Of a stretch of 64,000 bases of DNA, positions 1-9,380 are shown one piece after another (the stretch's first letter is position 1; every line of letters begins with the position of its first letter). A program made the translations under genes and the position numbers. The DNA lies in NCBI GenBank assembly GCA_016286385.1, contig JAEESO010000003.1, positions 99,382 to 163,381 on the forward strand. Direction: 5' to 3'. The stretch comes from Bacteroidales bacterium (GTDB taxonomy: Bacteria; Bacteroidota; Bacteroidia; Bacteroidales; UBA932). Under the pieces are notes generated by a model. That model did no database searches. It saw only the letters and a program-made list of their open reading frames with translations, and was not told the origin of the DNA.

Positions 1-888
1 AGTAGTTTCGGAGTATTTGCTTTCAAACAAAGCGGAGGAAACTGGTCGCAACTGAATTCCAAGAAATGGAAGCCTGACTTTATGTTCAACCAGGAAGTCC
101 ATCACAGTAGCGGCGCGTATACTTACGCTCCCACCAGATACTGGCCCAATGCAGCAGTGAACACGCTCACGTTCTGGGCATATAGCCCATATGACGCAAA
201 TGCCAACTTGCTTGTTTCCGGGACATCCACTCCCTATACAAGCAACTCCGTCGGGCTTCCCGACATTAGGTTCACCGCAGACGGACAGACGGATCTTCTT
301 TATTCCGATATAGAGGCAGACCAGACATACGCTTCCAATTCAGGAGAAGTGGCATTTGATTTTAACCACGCGTTATCGCTTGTTGAACTCAAAGCGGAAA
401 AGATAGACGAGGATGGACTATACGGAGTTACCATGAAGAAAGTCAGCTTCAAGGGTATCTATGCAACCGGAGTATTGAAGAGTTCGGATTGGAGTTGGTA
501 CAATTACAGTGGGTCAAGGCAGGATCTTCCTGTCTGGGATGATGATCCCGACGACGACAGTGATGATGTTGTCCTCACCCATGGAACCGCAACGCCTCTT
601 GCCGGAGTGATGCCGCTTCCTCAGGATCTCACCAACGATGCCTGCTGGCTACATGTAGAATTCGAGGTCTCGTATCATGAAGATCCTTTGGACCCCAGTT
701 CCGCAGTCCTGAGTTATACTACATCTCGCAATGTTTACCTTAGAGATGTCTTTTATTCAGTAGGATCGGCCTGGGCCAAGAATACTCACTACACGGTAAC
801 ACTCCAGATTTCCCCCGACAGACCTATTCAGTTCACGGTAAGTTGGGATGATTGGGGAGCTGATCACAACTATCACCTTTCCAGTTAA
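1..888 (+). CDS. Fimbrillin family protein, 5' end cut by window edge
   Basis: The reading frame is open from base 1 to the TAA at 886-888, so the N-terminus and signal peptide lie outside the window. The visible 295 residues resemble Bacteroidales fimbrillins of the Mfa-like type: an early GVFA strand, a W-P-N segment, a WAYSP(Y) motif typical of the family's 'F.a.yP' region, and a C-terminal W-D strand after an I.F.V pattern. Such proteins are secreted as lipoproteins, processed, and polymerised by donor-strand exchange into surface fimbriae. The next gene starts one base after the stop, so these genes are co-transcribed. The family call is good; which fimbrial position it fills (stalk or accessory) cannot be told. 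Confidence 0.75.
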   Translation, partial: SSFGVFAFKQSGGNWSQLNSKKWKPDFMFNQEVHHSSGAYTYAPTRYWPNAAVNTLTFWAYSPYDANANLLVSGTSTPYTSNSVGLPDIRFTADGQTDLLYSDIEADQTYASNSGEVAFDFNHALSLVELKAEKIDEDGLYGVTMKKVSFKGIYATGVLKSSDWSWYNYSGSRQDLPVWDDDPDDDSDDVVLTHGTATPLAGVMPLPQDLTNDACWLHVEFEVSYHEDPLDPSSAVLSYTTSRNVYLRDVFYSVGSAWAKNTHYTVTLQISPDRPIQFTVSWDDWGADHNYHLSS

Positions 889-889
889 G

Positions 890-1939
890 ATGAAATTCAG
901 GTACATAATATTGCTCGCTTTCGCTCCCGCGCTGATTATCAGTTGCGGAAAAGACTCATGCATAGATGTGCCGAATGGTCCCAAACCAATCAGTTTCTCA
1001 GCGGGTGTATCAACTATTACCAAGGCCATCAAGCCGGACGATCCCACTGTTCTTCTTACTGTCGGCAACGAGGTAAGTATCTTTGCTACCAGGGAGTATA
1101 ATGATGTGCCGGAGCAGGTGTTTTCCAATCTTGCTCTGCATTGTGATGCAGTACCCAATCCGTCCACTCCGTCGAACCCGCTCAGCAGCGCATGGACCTA
1201 TTCGCCGGTCGCATATTGGAAAGACAACGGAGACTACTATTTCTCCGGGGTGTTCCCGTACAGTTCAGACAAAGTGTCGATTGACAATACTTATACTCTG
1301 AAAGTCAGCTACTCTGCCGGTGATAATACCGACATGATGGTTGCTAGAACCCACCAGGATGCTGCCGTAAGCAAAGATCCCGTCAATCTTACGTTCAAGC
1401 ACACCACTTCAGCTGTCCGCTTCCTGTTTGGCAAGTCATCTTCGTCTGACAGCGATCAGTATACGCTGACATCATTCCAGCTGGAAAACATCATCGGTGT
1501 AGGAGAGTTTTCGATGGCAACAAGGGTAACAGGATCTCCCACAATTACATCGGCCAACTGGTCTATCAGCAACTCATATACTACGCTGTTTGACTGGGAA
1601 GCAGACCAAATTGAAGACCGTAAGCCCATCACTCATCCTTCAGATGCTGAAGACCCTGACGGATACACCCCTATGGGCTGGTACTACATGGTTCCTCAGC
1701 CGCTCTCAACAGATGCCGCTGTCCGCTTCTCGGTTTCCTATAACGGTGGAGCCCCGGTAGAGACTGTACTCAACTTCTATGGAGCTACCGACCAGATAAG
1801 CGAGTCAGGAATTGCCTGGGCGCCGAACCAGGTCTACAACTACTTCATTACCCTCAACCAGAGTGGTCTTGATCTCACAATTCAGGCTATCCCCTGGGAT
1901 GAGATTCAAGTAACGACTGACGACTTCAATTTTGAATAA
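890..1939 (+). CDS. Fimbrillin family lipoprotein
   Basis: I chose the ATG at 890 over the in-frame ATG at 848 because it directly precedes a lipoprotein signal peptide (MKFRYIILLAFAP..., lipobox IISC) and sits 1 bp after the previous stop. The mature 349-residue chain has the fimbrillin layout: an ISFSAG strand, a TKA motif soon after the lipid-anchored Cys, a V.IFA strand, a YWKDNGDYYFSGVFPY segment and a C-terminal strand ending in IPWDE. It is the second of four fimbrial genes in series and probably encodes a structural or accessory subunit. Family membership is secure; the specific role is inference. Confidence 0.8.
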   Translation: MKFRYIILLAFAPALIISCGKDSCIDVPNGPKPISFSAGVSTITKAIKPDDPTVLLTVGNEVSIFATREYNDVPEQVFSNLALHCDAVPNPSTPSNPLSSAWTYSPVAYWKDNGDYYFSGVFPYSSDKVSIDNTYTLKVSYSAGDNTDMMVARTHQDAAVSKDPVNLTFKHTTSAVRFLFGKSSSSDSDQYTLTSFQLENIIGVGEFSMATRVTGSPTITSANWSISNSYTTLFDWEADQIEDRKPITHPSDAEDPDGYTPMGWYYMVPQPLSTDAAVRFSVSYNGGAPVETVLNFYGATDQISESGIAWAPNQVYNYFITLNQSGLDLTIQAIPWDEIQVTTDDFNFE

Positions 1940-1941
1940 AG

Positions 1942-3675
1942 ATGAGAAAGGTCTTGTCCATAATACTTCTGCTCGGTGTCCTTACCGCCTGGTCCTGCCA
2001 CAAAGAGGTGGAGCCGGTCGGTGCCGCACTTGGTAGCGGAAGCATTGAGCTAAGGCTTAACTCAGAAAAAGCCATCACTTTCCAGACTAAAGCCACAGAT
2101 TTGGAAGAAGGGCTTAAGTTCAATAATGTCCTGGTCGTCCTGGCCAACAACGGTGGTAAAGTCGTCGCAAAGGAATATAAGGATGAAGTATCTCCTGTCA
2201 CAGATGACGTCATTTCCTTTGGCAGTCTTCTTCCTGGAACCTATCACGTCTACGCTTACGCCAATATAGACGCAACAGCCTGGCAGAGCGGCTCGATTTC
2301 TTCCCAGGAGCAGGGACTTGCAATTGGAGCCTCATTCTCCAGTTTTGTCGACCGCGAACTTGCTACTCTTACGGGTACGGATGTTCCTTCGGATCCCTCC
2401 ACTTCTATGCTTCTTACCGGGCACAAAGAGATTCCGGTCGGTCTCACAAGAGTTTCCGAGACTCTAAATCTTCTACGGCCTGTTGTCCGCTTCAAGGTCA
2501 CGGTTCGTAACCACACACAGTTCCCCGTATCTGTTAATGATCTCCGTTTCGGAAGATTTAATCCTGATAAGTCATATCTTCTTGATCATTTTGATGAATC
2601 TGGTGTTCCTTCAGTACCCGCAGATGTTTCTTATCGTGCAATGCCAAGCTTTGACACCTCAGTTGGTGATGATAATTCAGTCGCCCCTGAGGCTGAAGAG
2701 GTCATCTATCAGCGCTTAATGTATGAGAATGCATATTCGGGCGTATACAAGATTTTTGCGACACTAGAGTTGGATCGAACATCCGAGTCATTGGCTAATC
2801 TGGTATTAAGCCTTGGAGACCGTCCGTTCGGCCCCATAGACTATGAGACTCTAAGCAGTATGGACGAAGGTGAACAGGTGGATGTTCTGGTAACCAATCC
2901 ACAAACAAGCGCACGCTCGGGTCGTATATTGTGCAATATAAGCTCAGACAACAATATGGTATGGGAGAGTGCTGGATATGCTAATTACAATCTGTTTTAC
3001 AGCCGCGCCCTTGCCATCTGGAATGAGGATAGTGATTACGATTACTCGACTTATTATTCATATACTAATGCAAATGGTTATTCCGGATGGGATGGACTTA
3101 ACGCTTCTGATGGATCGCAAGCTACTCATTTTAACTATACCGGCGCAAGAAGCAGGTATTTCCACACCCTGACAAAGTCCAATGGAACATATTCTATCAC
3201 CGGACTTGCCTTGCAGAAGAATAACAGCAATGATAACGGAAAGTGCTTGACAGAATTCTCCGGATTTGAGATTGAGAAAGGCGTTTCTTACAAGAAGAAT
3301 AACTCGTGGAAGAATCCCGAGGATATGACAAACTATCTTGTTAGATTCAAAAAGAACACTAACCAATATATTCAGTGCGACGCCATTTGGTCAGAGACGA
3401 AACCAGATAATAAGACAAATCTTAAGCTATTTGCGAATAATCAGGCCAATGGAGACCGTCAATTTGCCCTCTTCGGTAAGTATATGTCCGGGGGCAAGAT
3501 GAAGCGCATACTTAAAGAGAATAATAAGGAAGTGCCCCTTACATATATGGCAAGAAACGAAGAAATCAACGTTGTACTGAATGTCTACTATTCAGATCAG
3601 ACCGGAGAACTGGATTTCGTAGTGGACAACTCTACTTGGAGTACTGCCACAACTTCGACACATACTTTCAATTGA
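1942..3675 (+). CDS. FimB/Mfa2-like fimbrial lipoprotein (anchor or accessory subunit)
   Basis: The protein has 577 residues with a lipoprotein signal (lipobox AWSC at about residues 16-19). The N-terminal half has features of the FimB/Mfa2 family: a TKA motif, a VLVVLANNGGKVV strand, and the phrase LLPGTYHVYAYAN, close to the family's 'LppGtY...aw.N'. Members anchor and cap the fimbrial base in the outer membrane. The C-terminal half (about residues 195-577) is not recognised, is rich in Asn, Ser and Tyr, and is clearly more AT-rich at the DNA level than the first half, suggesting a replaced or variable segment. It starts 2 bp after the preceding stop and 7 bp before the next gene. A DUF4906-type tip protein is the main alternative. 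Confidence 0.6.
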   Translation: MRKVLSIILLLGVLTAWSCHKEVEPVGAALGSGSIELRLNSEKAITFQTKATDLEEGLKFNNVLVVLANNGGKVVAKEYKDEVSPVTDDVISFGSLLPGTYHVYAYANIDATAWQSGSISSQEQGLAIGASFSSFVDRELATLTGTDVPSDPSTSMLLTGHKEIPVGLTRVSETLNLLRPVVRFKVTVRNHTQFPVSVNDLRFGRFNPDKSYLLDHFDESGVPSVPADVSYRAMPSFDTSVGDDNSVAPEAEEVIYQRLMYENAYSGVYKIFATLELDRTSESLANLVLSLGDRPFGPIDYETLSSMDEGEQVDVLVTNPQTSARSGRILCNISSDNNMVWESAGYANYNLFYSRALAIWNEDSDYDYSTYYSYTNANGYSGWDGLNASDGSQATHFNYTGARSRYFHTLTKSNGTYSITGLALQKNNSNDNGKCLTEFSGFEIEKGVSYKKNNSWKNPEDMTNYLVRFKKNTNQYIQCDAIWSETKPDNKTNLKLFANNQANGDRQFALFGKYMSGGKMKRILKENNKEVPLTYMARNEEINVVLNVYYSDQTGELDFVVDNSTWSTATTSTHTFN

Positions 3676-3682
3676 TTACGCA

Positions 3683-6600
3683 ATGAGAAAACGTCTGTTC
3701 AAACTATTGTTTTTGCTTTGCGCAGTCCTGATTTCCGGGAGCTGCGTAAGGGAAGAATGTCAGAACACAGGATCGGGTTCGGATGGAGAGGTTGTAGATT
3801 GTGTAATCTCGTTCGGCTCTCCTAAAGGCGCCACAGTAGATGTCGACACCAAAGCCGAACTTGGCATTGTCCGTGAAAGCAATGTATTCAATATCTACCT
3901 GTTGATTTTTGAAGGCAATGCTTCGGACAGCAAGAAGATTTACGGCCATTATTTCGACGGTAACAACCTGAACGCTACTTCAGAATCAAATTACTGGACT
4001 GTCACAAATATGAGTACCAAGGACAGTCCTGCAACTAATGGTACTCTCCACATAAAAACGGCCTCCAAAGCAGGCTGCACCATTGTAGCGGTGGCCAACA
4101 TGAACCCGAACGATTTGGATGTATCGGCCGGTTTGCTCTCTACAATTCAGACCTTCGGCGAGCTTCAGGATGTCGTTGCCACTCAGGTACGTAGTGAAAT
4201 TGCCGCCAACTCAGGCTTCTTCCTTATGACCGGGCAGGTTGATGGGGTCAATATCCAGGGCAACGCGGAAGACGCCAACGACATCAGCAAAAAATCTCTC
4301 ATTCTCAAACGTCTTTATGCCAAGGTCACATTCAACGTAAGGGTCGCGAGAAATCCTGACCAGTCAGACCCTGACACAAAAAATAATTCCCTTCTTCGTG
4401 ACTTTGTCCCGTATACATGGCAGGTTGTAAATGTTCCCACTTGCTCATATCTGCTTCCCAGAGCGGTAGATGCGGCCGATACTCCAGCAGAGCTATTCTC
4501 GACTGAAGAACTTGGCTTTGAGACAGAAACTCTTACTCCCAATAATACGACCGACTTCTATAACGACGGAAAAACACCTGTCTCCATTCATAGTTTTTCC
4601 TTCTATATGATGGAGAATCGTCATGCTCCTGCTTCCGGAATATCCACATACGCCGACCGTGAAAGAAGGGAGAAACCCGCATCCTATACCACTGGTACCT
4701 TCTTCGATAACGGCGATTACGTTTACACTGACCCCCTGTCTGCCTACGTTGTGCTGACAGGCAAAATAGTTATGGGCATATCTGCCTCGGGGAATGATAA
4801 TGCAACCTTGGATGCAAATGTCCGTTATGAAATACATTTGGGTAATTTTACATCTGATGTTGCTGATTTCAATACAAATCGAAACTATAACTACGTTTAC
4901 AATATCTATATAGGCGGAGCCGAAGACATTAAGGCCGAAGTAGAGGCATTCAGTACCGGTGCGCTGACGGAACCCGAACCTGGCGCGACTGGCCGCGTAG
5001 TCGTTGCTCTTGAAGAGGTCTTCGACAGCGATTGTCACTACAGCACTCAGGTTATCTCCTTCCACGCCAACTATATGGACCCTGAGAACATCAGCTGGTA
5101 CGTAGAAACCCCTTTCAATCCTGACGGAGTGGGAGGCAACGATGTGGCTGCGGGAACTGCTATCTTATCGCAGATAGACTACAAATGGGTTGAATTCTTT
5201 GTGAACAAAAAGGACTCTAACGGCAGTTACTATTCTGACAAGCGAACTATTTATAAGCCGCACGACTACGATTTCAGAGATATTGACGGAAATGCAATCC
5301 CCCCTGGAGACAAGAGAAGGACCATGTACGTGAACGAGCTGGTTGATTACCTGAAGGGCCAGAAAGAGCAGTACGACATTGACCAGAGAAAGGCCGATCC
5401 TGATGATCCCTCTTATGATCCAACATGGGTACCCAGAAATGATTTTGATAATGACAATGGCTCCGATGGTCCGAAAATCTCCGTAACAGCCTTCATAGAC
5501 GAGTACTACTACACAAAGAATCCTATTACCGGCCAATATGACCCGACTCTTTGGAAAGAAATTGTGAACCATCCGATGCGGCGCATGCATATCCTGGCCT
5601 CATCCGCTACTTCTGCAGACAGAGAGAGTTCGCTGATCGGTTCGTCTTTCACTATACAGCAGCGTTCAATCCAGAGTATCTATGCTGTTCATGAAGTAGC
5701 CGGTCTGCAATCGGCCTGGGGCATGGAATTTACAGATGATGACCAGGAAACCGGCCAGTCTGTCTACTGGAAAACCAAAGATATGGAAGACTGCGGAAAT
5801 ACCAGCGCAACTAATGGCAGGCTTAATTCCCTTAAACTATGGGGAATACTGAATCCAGACGGCACAGATAACATGATTGGTCAGAGATGGGATAAATTCC
5901 TTGAACTGGAAGGAACCAACGAAACGGCTCACCTTTGGGATATCAAAGAAACCGGAGACCCCGCAAAAGATTACAATTACCTCAGGTATAGTTGCCTCTC
6001 ACGTAACCGGGATAACGATGGAGACGGAATTATTGACACCGATGAAATCAGGTGGTATATGGCTTCAGATATGCAGCTGATCGGAGTATTCCTGGGATCT
6101 TATGGTATTGAGGGGGACGCTCGTCTTTACCAGCGAAGTGCTTCAGACCAGGCCAATTCAAACAAAAATATATGGCGCCAACACATCATTGCCAGCAACC
6201 GATATCCTGGGGATGCTTATAAGAATAGCAATCAGTATCCCCGAATCGTATGGGCCGAAGAAGGCGTTAACGGCAGTCATATGGATTTCTGGGATAACGC
6301 GGAACAAACCACAGTGTTCAGCACCCGTTGCGTCCGTAATCTTGGTTATTATCTGGATGGTGGGCAGAGAAAAGACATCACTTTAGCAGAAGATCCTACC
6401 GTGGAGCCTAATGCTTTCTTTACCCCTATCAGGAAACATCTTAACACTGACGGCACAGTAACCAGCCCGTATACCGGAGCATATGACAACAGGACATTCT
6501 ATGAGTTTGATTGTTCCCATATCAATAAGTCCTCCATTCGAGAGCCCGTAGACCATCAGCTCATAGGCCATGATGAACACAGCAAAATGGCCTGTCTGTC

Positions 6601-7021
6601 CAGCAAGTTCGAGACCGCACCTGACATTAATTTAGTCAATCTTAATAATTACACTTCATATAGCTTCAACAACAAAACCTATAACTTGAAACAGGCTCAA
6701 AAACTGAATCAGTACCTCGACGACAGTTTCCCCAATCTGGACAGCAACTTTAACATCTGCCCGGAGGGTTATCGTCTTCCTAACGTCCGCGAGATCTCTA
6801 TGATATGGACTGCATTGTCCGCTATGACTACCGGAGATAACGCCTATATGGGAACGGGAGCTGACACCAACGGTTCACCATGCCGAACACACTGGTCATT
6901 CGGTGCCGAGGGTAACAAGAAAATGCCTAACCGATGGGGCTGGGGTATGAGTACCAAACATCTGTTGATGGCAAATAGTACCGCAGAATTTTCAAAGCCC
7001 CGCTGCGTCAGGGATATTTAA
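3683..7021 (+). CDS. Large DUF4906-type fimbrial tip/adhesin lipoprotein
   Basis: This is a 1112-residue exported lipoprotein (hydrophobic leader, lipobox SGSC). Shortly after it comes DTKAELG, then NVFNIYLLIFEGN, a pattern of DUF4906/Mfa2-like tip proteins. The C-terminal ~150 residues carry CPEGYRLPNVREISMIW and end in RCVRDI; an earlier RCVRNLGYY is also present. These Cys-containing motifs are typical of C-type-lectin-like or FISUMP-like domains in Bacteroidales tip adhesins. The region around residues 450-720 is rich in Asp, Tyr and Pro. It is the last gene of the operon and ends 15 bp before a convergent gene with no visible terminator. Its likely role is the distal adhesin. Ligand unknown. 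Confidence 0.65.
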   Translation: MRKRLFKLLFLLCAVLISGSCVREECQNTGSGSDGEVVDCVISFGSPKGATVDVDTKAELGIVRESNVFNIYLLIFEGNASDSKKIYGHYFDGNNLNATSESNYWTVTNMSTKDSPATNGTLHIKTASKAGCTIVAVANMNPNDLDVSAGLLSTIQTFGELQDVVATQVRSEIAANSGFFLMTGQVDGVNIQGNAEDANDISKKSLILKRLYAKVTFNVRVARNPDQSDPDTKNNSLLRDFVPYTWQVVNVPTCSYLLPRAVDAADTPAELFSTEELGFETETLTPNNTTDFYNDGKTPVSIHSFSFYMMENRHAPASGISTYADRERREKPASYTTGTFFDNGDYVYTDPLSAYVVLTGKIVMGISASGNDNATLDANVRYEIHLGNFTSDVADFNTNRNYNYVYNIYIGGAEDIKAEVEAFSTGALTEPEPGATGRVVVALEEVFDSDCHYSTQVISFHANYMDPENISWYVETPFNPDGVGGNDVAAGTAILSQIDYKWVEFFVNKKDSNGSYYSDKRTIYKPHDYDFRDIDGNAIPPGDKRRTMYVNELVDYLKGQKEQYDIDQRKADPDDPSYDPTWVPRNDFDNDNGSDGPKISVTAFIDEYYYTKNPITGQYDPTLWKEIVNHPMRRMHILASSATSADRESSLIGSSFTIQQRSIQSIYAVHEVAGLQSAWGMEFTDDDQETGQSVYWKTKDMEDCGNTSATNGRLNSLKLWGILNPDGTDNMIGQRWDKFLELEGTNETAHLWDIKETGDPAKDYNYLRYSCLSRNRDNDGDGIIDTDEIRWYMASDMQLIGVFLGSYGIEGDARLYQRSASDQANSNKNIWRQHIIASNRYPGDAYKNSNQYPRIVWAEEGVNGSHMDFWDNAEQTTVFSTRCVRNLGYYLDGGQRKDITLAEDPTVEPNAFFTPIRKHLNTDGTVTSPYTGAYDNRTFYEFDCSHINKSSIREPVDHQLIGHDEHSKMACLSSKFETAPDINLVNLNNYTSYSFNNKTYNLKQAQKLNQYLDDSFPNLDSNFNICPEGYRLPNVREISMIWTALSAMTTGDNAYMGTGADTNGSPCRTHWSFGAEGNKKMPNRWGWGMSTKHLLMANSTAEFSKPRCVRDI

Positions 7022-7036
7022 CCTCTGGCCGCTCCC

Positions 7037-7990
7037 CTACATCCCCATGGCGGCAAAGAACTGCTCCGGGGTGGCGTCCTTGAGGAGGACGGTTTTATCG
7101 GCCGATAAAAGATACAGCGAGGGTACGGCACGGACGTCGTACACAAGGTCCGTGCGGATCACGAAGTCCGGGTCATAGCCGTTAATCCAGGAGGCGGGAT
7201 ACTGGGGAATGTGCTCCTTCCAGGCGTCGATGTCCTCATCTATATAGATATCCACCACCTTGAGCTCCCCGGAGGCGATGGCCGCAGACAGCTCCTCAGA
7301 GGCCTCCAGGGCAGTCTGCAGCTCCTTGCAGGCGTGGCAGTCCGGGTTTCCGAAAACAAGCAGAAGAAGATCGGCCTTGATCCCGTACAGCGTGCGGGAG
7401 CGGCCTGCCGTGTCAATGAAGCGGAAGTCCGCCGCGCGCGTTCCGGGACTGTTCAAGGCGCAGAGCCTGGCCTCGCGGGCATAGCGCTGACGGTCCAGGG
7501 ACTCGATGAGAGGGCAATTGGCCATGGCCTTTGCAAAAGGCAGGTACAGTTCCTCGCTGCGTAGAGGCGAGTTGGGATCATAGAAATATCGGGAGATAAG
7601 TCCAGTGAGTTGCGGTAGAAGATTTGATCCTTCAAAAGACTTCTGGAAAGCCTCCATACGGGTGTAGAGCGCCGTCATTGCTTTTTCGCCGTCCTCCGGA
7701 GCCCCCTGCTGGAGCAAGGTGGCGAAGATGCCCACCTGCTTTTCAAGGTCATCAAGGGTAACACCGTTAACGGTTACTGAATCGGAGTAATAAAGGTGGT
7801 CTGTAGCGGTATAGCGGTCCCAGAAATGCGCTCCCAGCCACGCAATGCGCTCTGCGGGATCGGTTATCATCATGGGCACTTCAGCGGCAGGAAATGCACG
7901 GGTCTGGATCACCGGAGCCTGCACTTTCTTTGTCCCACAGGCCACAGCCAGCACCGCAACAAAGGCTAAAACGAGTTCTCTTAAATTCAT
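7037..7990 (-). CDS. DUF5106 thioredoxin-like lipoprotein
   Basis: I take the ATG at 7990 because it begins a lipoprotein signal (MNLRELVLAFVAVLAVACG, lipobox AVAC); a TTG three codons upstream overlaps the predicted -7 promoter box. The 317-residue protein has an N-terminal DUF5106-like region (ERIAWLGAHFWDRY and following) and a C-terminal thioredoxin fold with CHAC in the context FGNPDCHACKEL and a cis-Pro-like AVPSLYLL. It resembles the TlpA-like periplasmic reductases of Bacteroidales, so a thiol-disulfide role at the cell envelope is likely. It is a single gene, divergent from the Fic gene and convergent with the fimbrial operon. Substrate unknown. Confidence 0.8.
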   Translation of the reverse strand: MNLRELVLAFVAVLAVACGTKKVQAPVIQTRAFPAAEVPMMITDPAERIAWLGAHFWDRYTATDHLYYSDSVTVNGVTLDDLEKQVGIFATLLQQGAPEDGEKAMTALYTRMEAFQKSFEGSNLLPQLTGLISRYFYDPNSPLRSEELYLPFAKAMANCPLIESLDRQRYAREARLCALNSPGTRAADFRFIDTAGRSRTLYGIKADLLLLVFGNPDCHACKELQTALEASEELSAAIASGELKVVDIYIDEDIDAWKEHIPQYPASWINGYDPDFVIRTDLVYDVRAVPSLYLLSADKTVLLKDATPEQFFAAMGM

Positions 7991-7996
7991 AATATG

Positions 7997-8004
7997 CAAA
8001 TTTA
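7997..8004 (-). promoter_or_regulatory. Predicted -7 box for the DUF5106 gene
   Basis: The minus strand reads TAAATTTG, matching the Bacteroidota -7 consensus TAnnTTTG. It ends only 6 nt before the chosen ATG at 7990, so the transcript would have almost no leader. No clear -33 TTTG is visible. Confidence 0.4.
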
Positions 8005-8047
8005 CTGAAAAATATTATTATCTTCGTAAAAGAAAACCACCGGGAAA

Positions 8048-9355
8048 ATGAGTAGAACCGTAAATAGAATAGAAATAGCCTGGCAGACGGCCATAGGAAT
8101 ACAAGCCGCCGATGGATTAAGGACATCGGAATATCTTTGGCAGCTCTCCAAGAAGAACATAAGTGGCAAGATAGACCTCAATGAAGTAGAGGAGCAGGTA
8201 ACAAGTTACTATTTTGAAAGGAATGCAAACGATATTGGAGATCCTGAAAAGGAGGAGGCCGATAAAGTAGCAATAAACACAGTAAGGATTTTACTCTCAG
8301 AAACATTTGATTTTAGCGCAGTTGGGCTTGTAACACTACATAGAAACATTTTTCACGGAGTATTTGAAAACGCCGGAGAGCAAAGGGAAATAGATGTTTC
8401 AAAAAGAGAATGGGTACTTGGCGGTGATATAGTCAGCTTCACTAACCCGGAATCACTGCCGGATGCTCTGGAACAATGTCTTGAAGAGGAGAGAGCATAT
8501 AGATACAATTCTTCGTCAACAGATACGCTAATATCACACCTTGCGGCTTTCATAGCAAAGCTCTGGCATATATGTCCGTTTGAACAAGGAAATACTAGAT
8601 TCACGGCTGTTTTCACCCTTCTATACCTACGTCATTTAGGTATTAGTTACAAAATTAATACTTTTGAAAATGATTCGTGGTACTTCCACAACGCACTTGT
8701 AAGGGCAAATTATAGGAATATTGAGAAGAATATAGGCTATGAACCCATATATTTGGAGCGCTTTTTCAGGAACCTGCTGCTCTCTGAACAATGGGATCTT
8801 AGGAACAGATTCGTTCACGTCCGTCCAGCGGCTGAATGGAGCAAACAAACAAAGTCCAACAATAATACAAGTACAGGACAAGTAGAGATAAAGAAAGAGC
8901 GAAGCAAAAGCAAAGATAAGGTTGAGAAAAAATTAAGTATACTTGATAGTGCAATTGAAACAAAGCTGTCAGAAGCAGCTATTTCCCCTGATTTTCTGCC
9001 CGATTTTGTAGAAATCAGCGAGGAACCTGTCAAAAATGACAGCATTAAGACCTCTCAGGAAGATAATTACCTGGATAATCCCAATATTCTATTCCTTATA
9101 GTAGCTGTGGGAGATGATTTCCTATCTGTTAAAGATATCATGGAGCGCCTCAATCTGAAAGGACGGGACAATTTCCTTAAGCTATATCTAACCCCCGCAT
9201 TGGATTGCGGACTGCTTTCGTTATTGTATCCAAAGTCTCCACGTCACCCCAGACAGAAATATCTTCTCACTCAAAAGGGAATGGCCTTTCTAGGCACTCT
9301 AGAACCTGAAATGAGAGCAAGAATTGAGCGCCATTTGGCTAACTCAAGGGCTTAG
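8048..9355 (+). CDS. Fic family protein with altered catalytic motif
   Basis: The 435-residue protein has the layout of a Bacteroidota Fic subfamily: an N-terminal four-helix region (TVNRIEIAWQTAIGIQAADG), a Fic core (about residues 90-260) and a C-terminal winged-helix-like domain (about 345-430). Fic enzymes usually transfer AMP to target proteins using the His of HPFxxGNxR. Here the motif reads ICPFEQGNTR (residues 175-184): Cys176 sits where the catalytic His belongs, and Gln180 replaces the usual acidic residue, while Gly181-Asn182-x-Arg184 remain. The reading frame is intact. The gene is more AT-rich than its neighbours, which suggests transfer. It may be an inactive or differently acting paralogue. 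No separate antitoxin gene is visible. Confidence 0.85.
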   Translation: MSRTVNRIEIAWQTAIGIQAADGLRTSEYLWQLSKKNISGKIDLNEVEEQVTSYYFERNANDIGDPEKEEADKVAINTVRILLSETFDFSAVGLVTLHRNIFHGVFENAGEQREIDVSKREWVLGGDIVSFTNPESLPDALEQCLEEERAYRYNSSSTDTLISHLAAFIAKLWHICPFEQGNTRFTAVFTLLYLRHLGISYKINTFENDSWYFHNALVRANYRNIEKNIGYEPIYLERFFRNLLLSEQWDLRNRFVHVRPAAEWSKQTKSNNNTSTGQVEIKKERSKSKDKVEKKLSILDSAIETKLSEAAISPDFLPDFVEISEEPVKNDSIKTSQEDNYLDNPNILFLIVAVGDDFLSVKDIMERLNLKGRDNFLKLYLTPALDCGLLSLLYPKSPRHPRQKYLLTQKGMAFLGTLEPEMRARIERHLANSRA

Positions 9356-9380
9356 TTATTATTTAGATTTTGAAACAGTG

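Noticed and set aside
848..889. Start of the second fimbrillin gene at ATG 848
   Set aside because: It would add 14 residues ahead of the lipoprotein signal peptide and overlap the previous gene by 41 bp; ATG 890 is far better placed.
7022..7036. Terminator between the convergent first fimbrial operon and the DUF5106 gene
   Set aside because: The 15-bp gap holds no hairpin or T-run that I can see.
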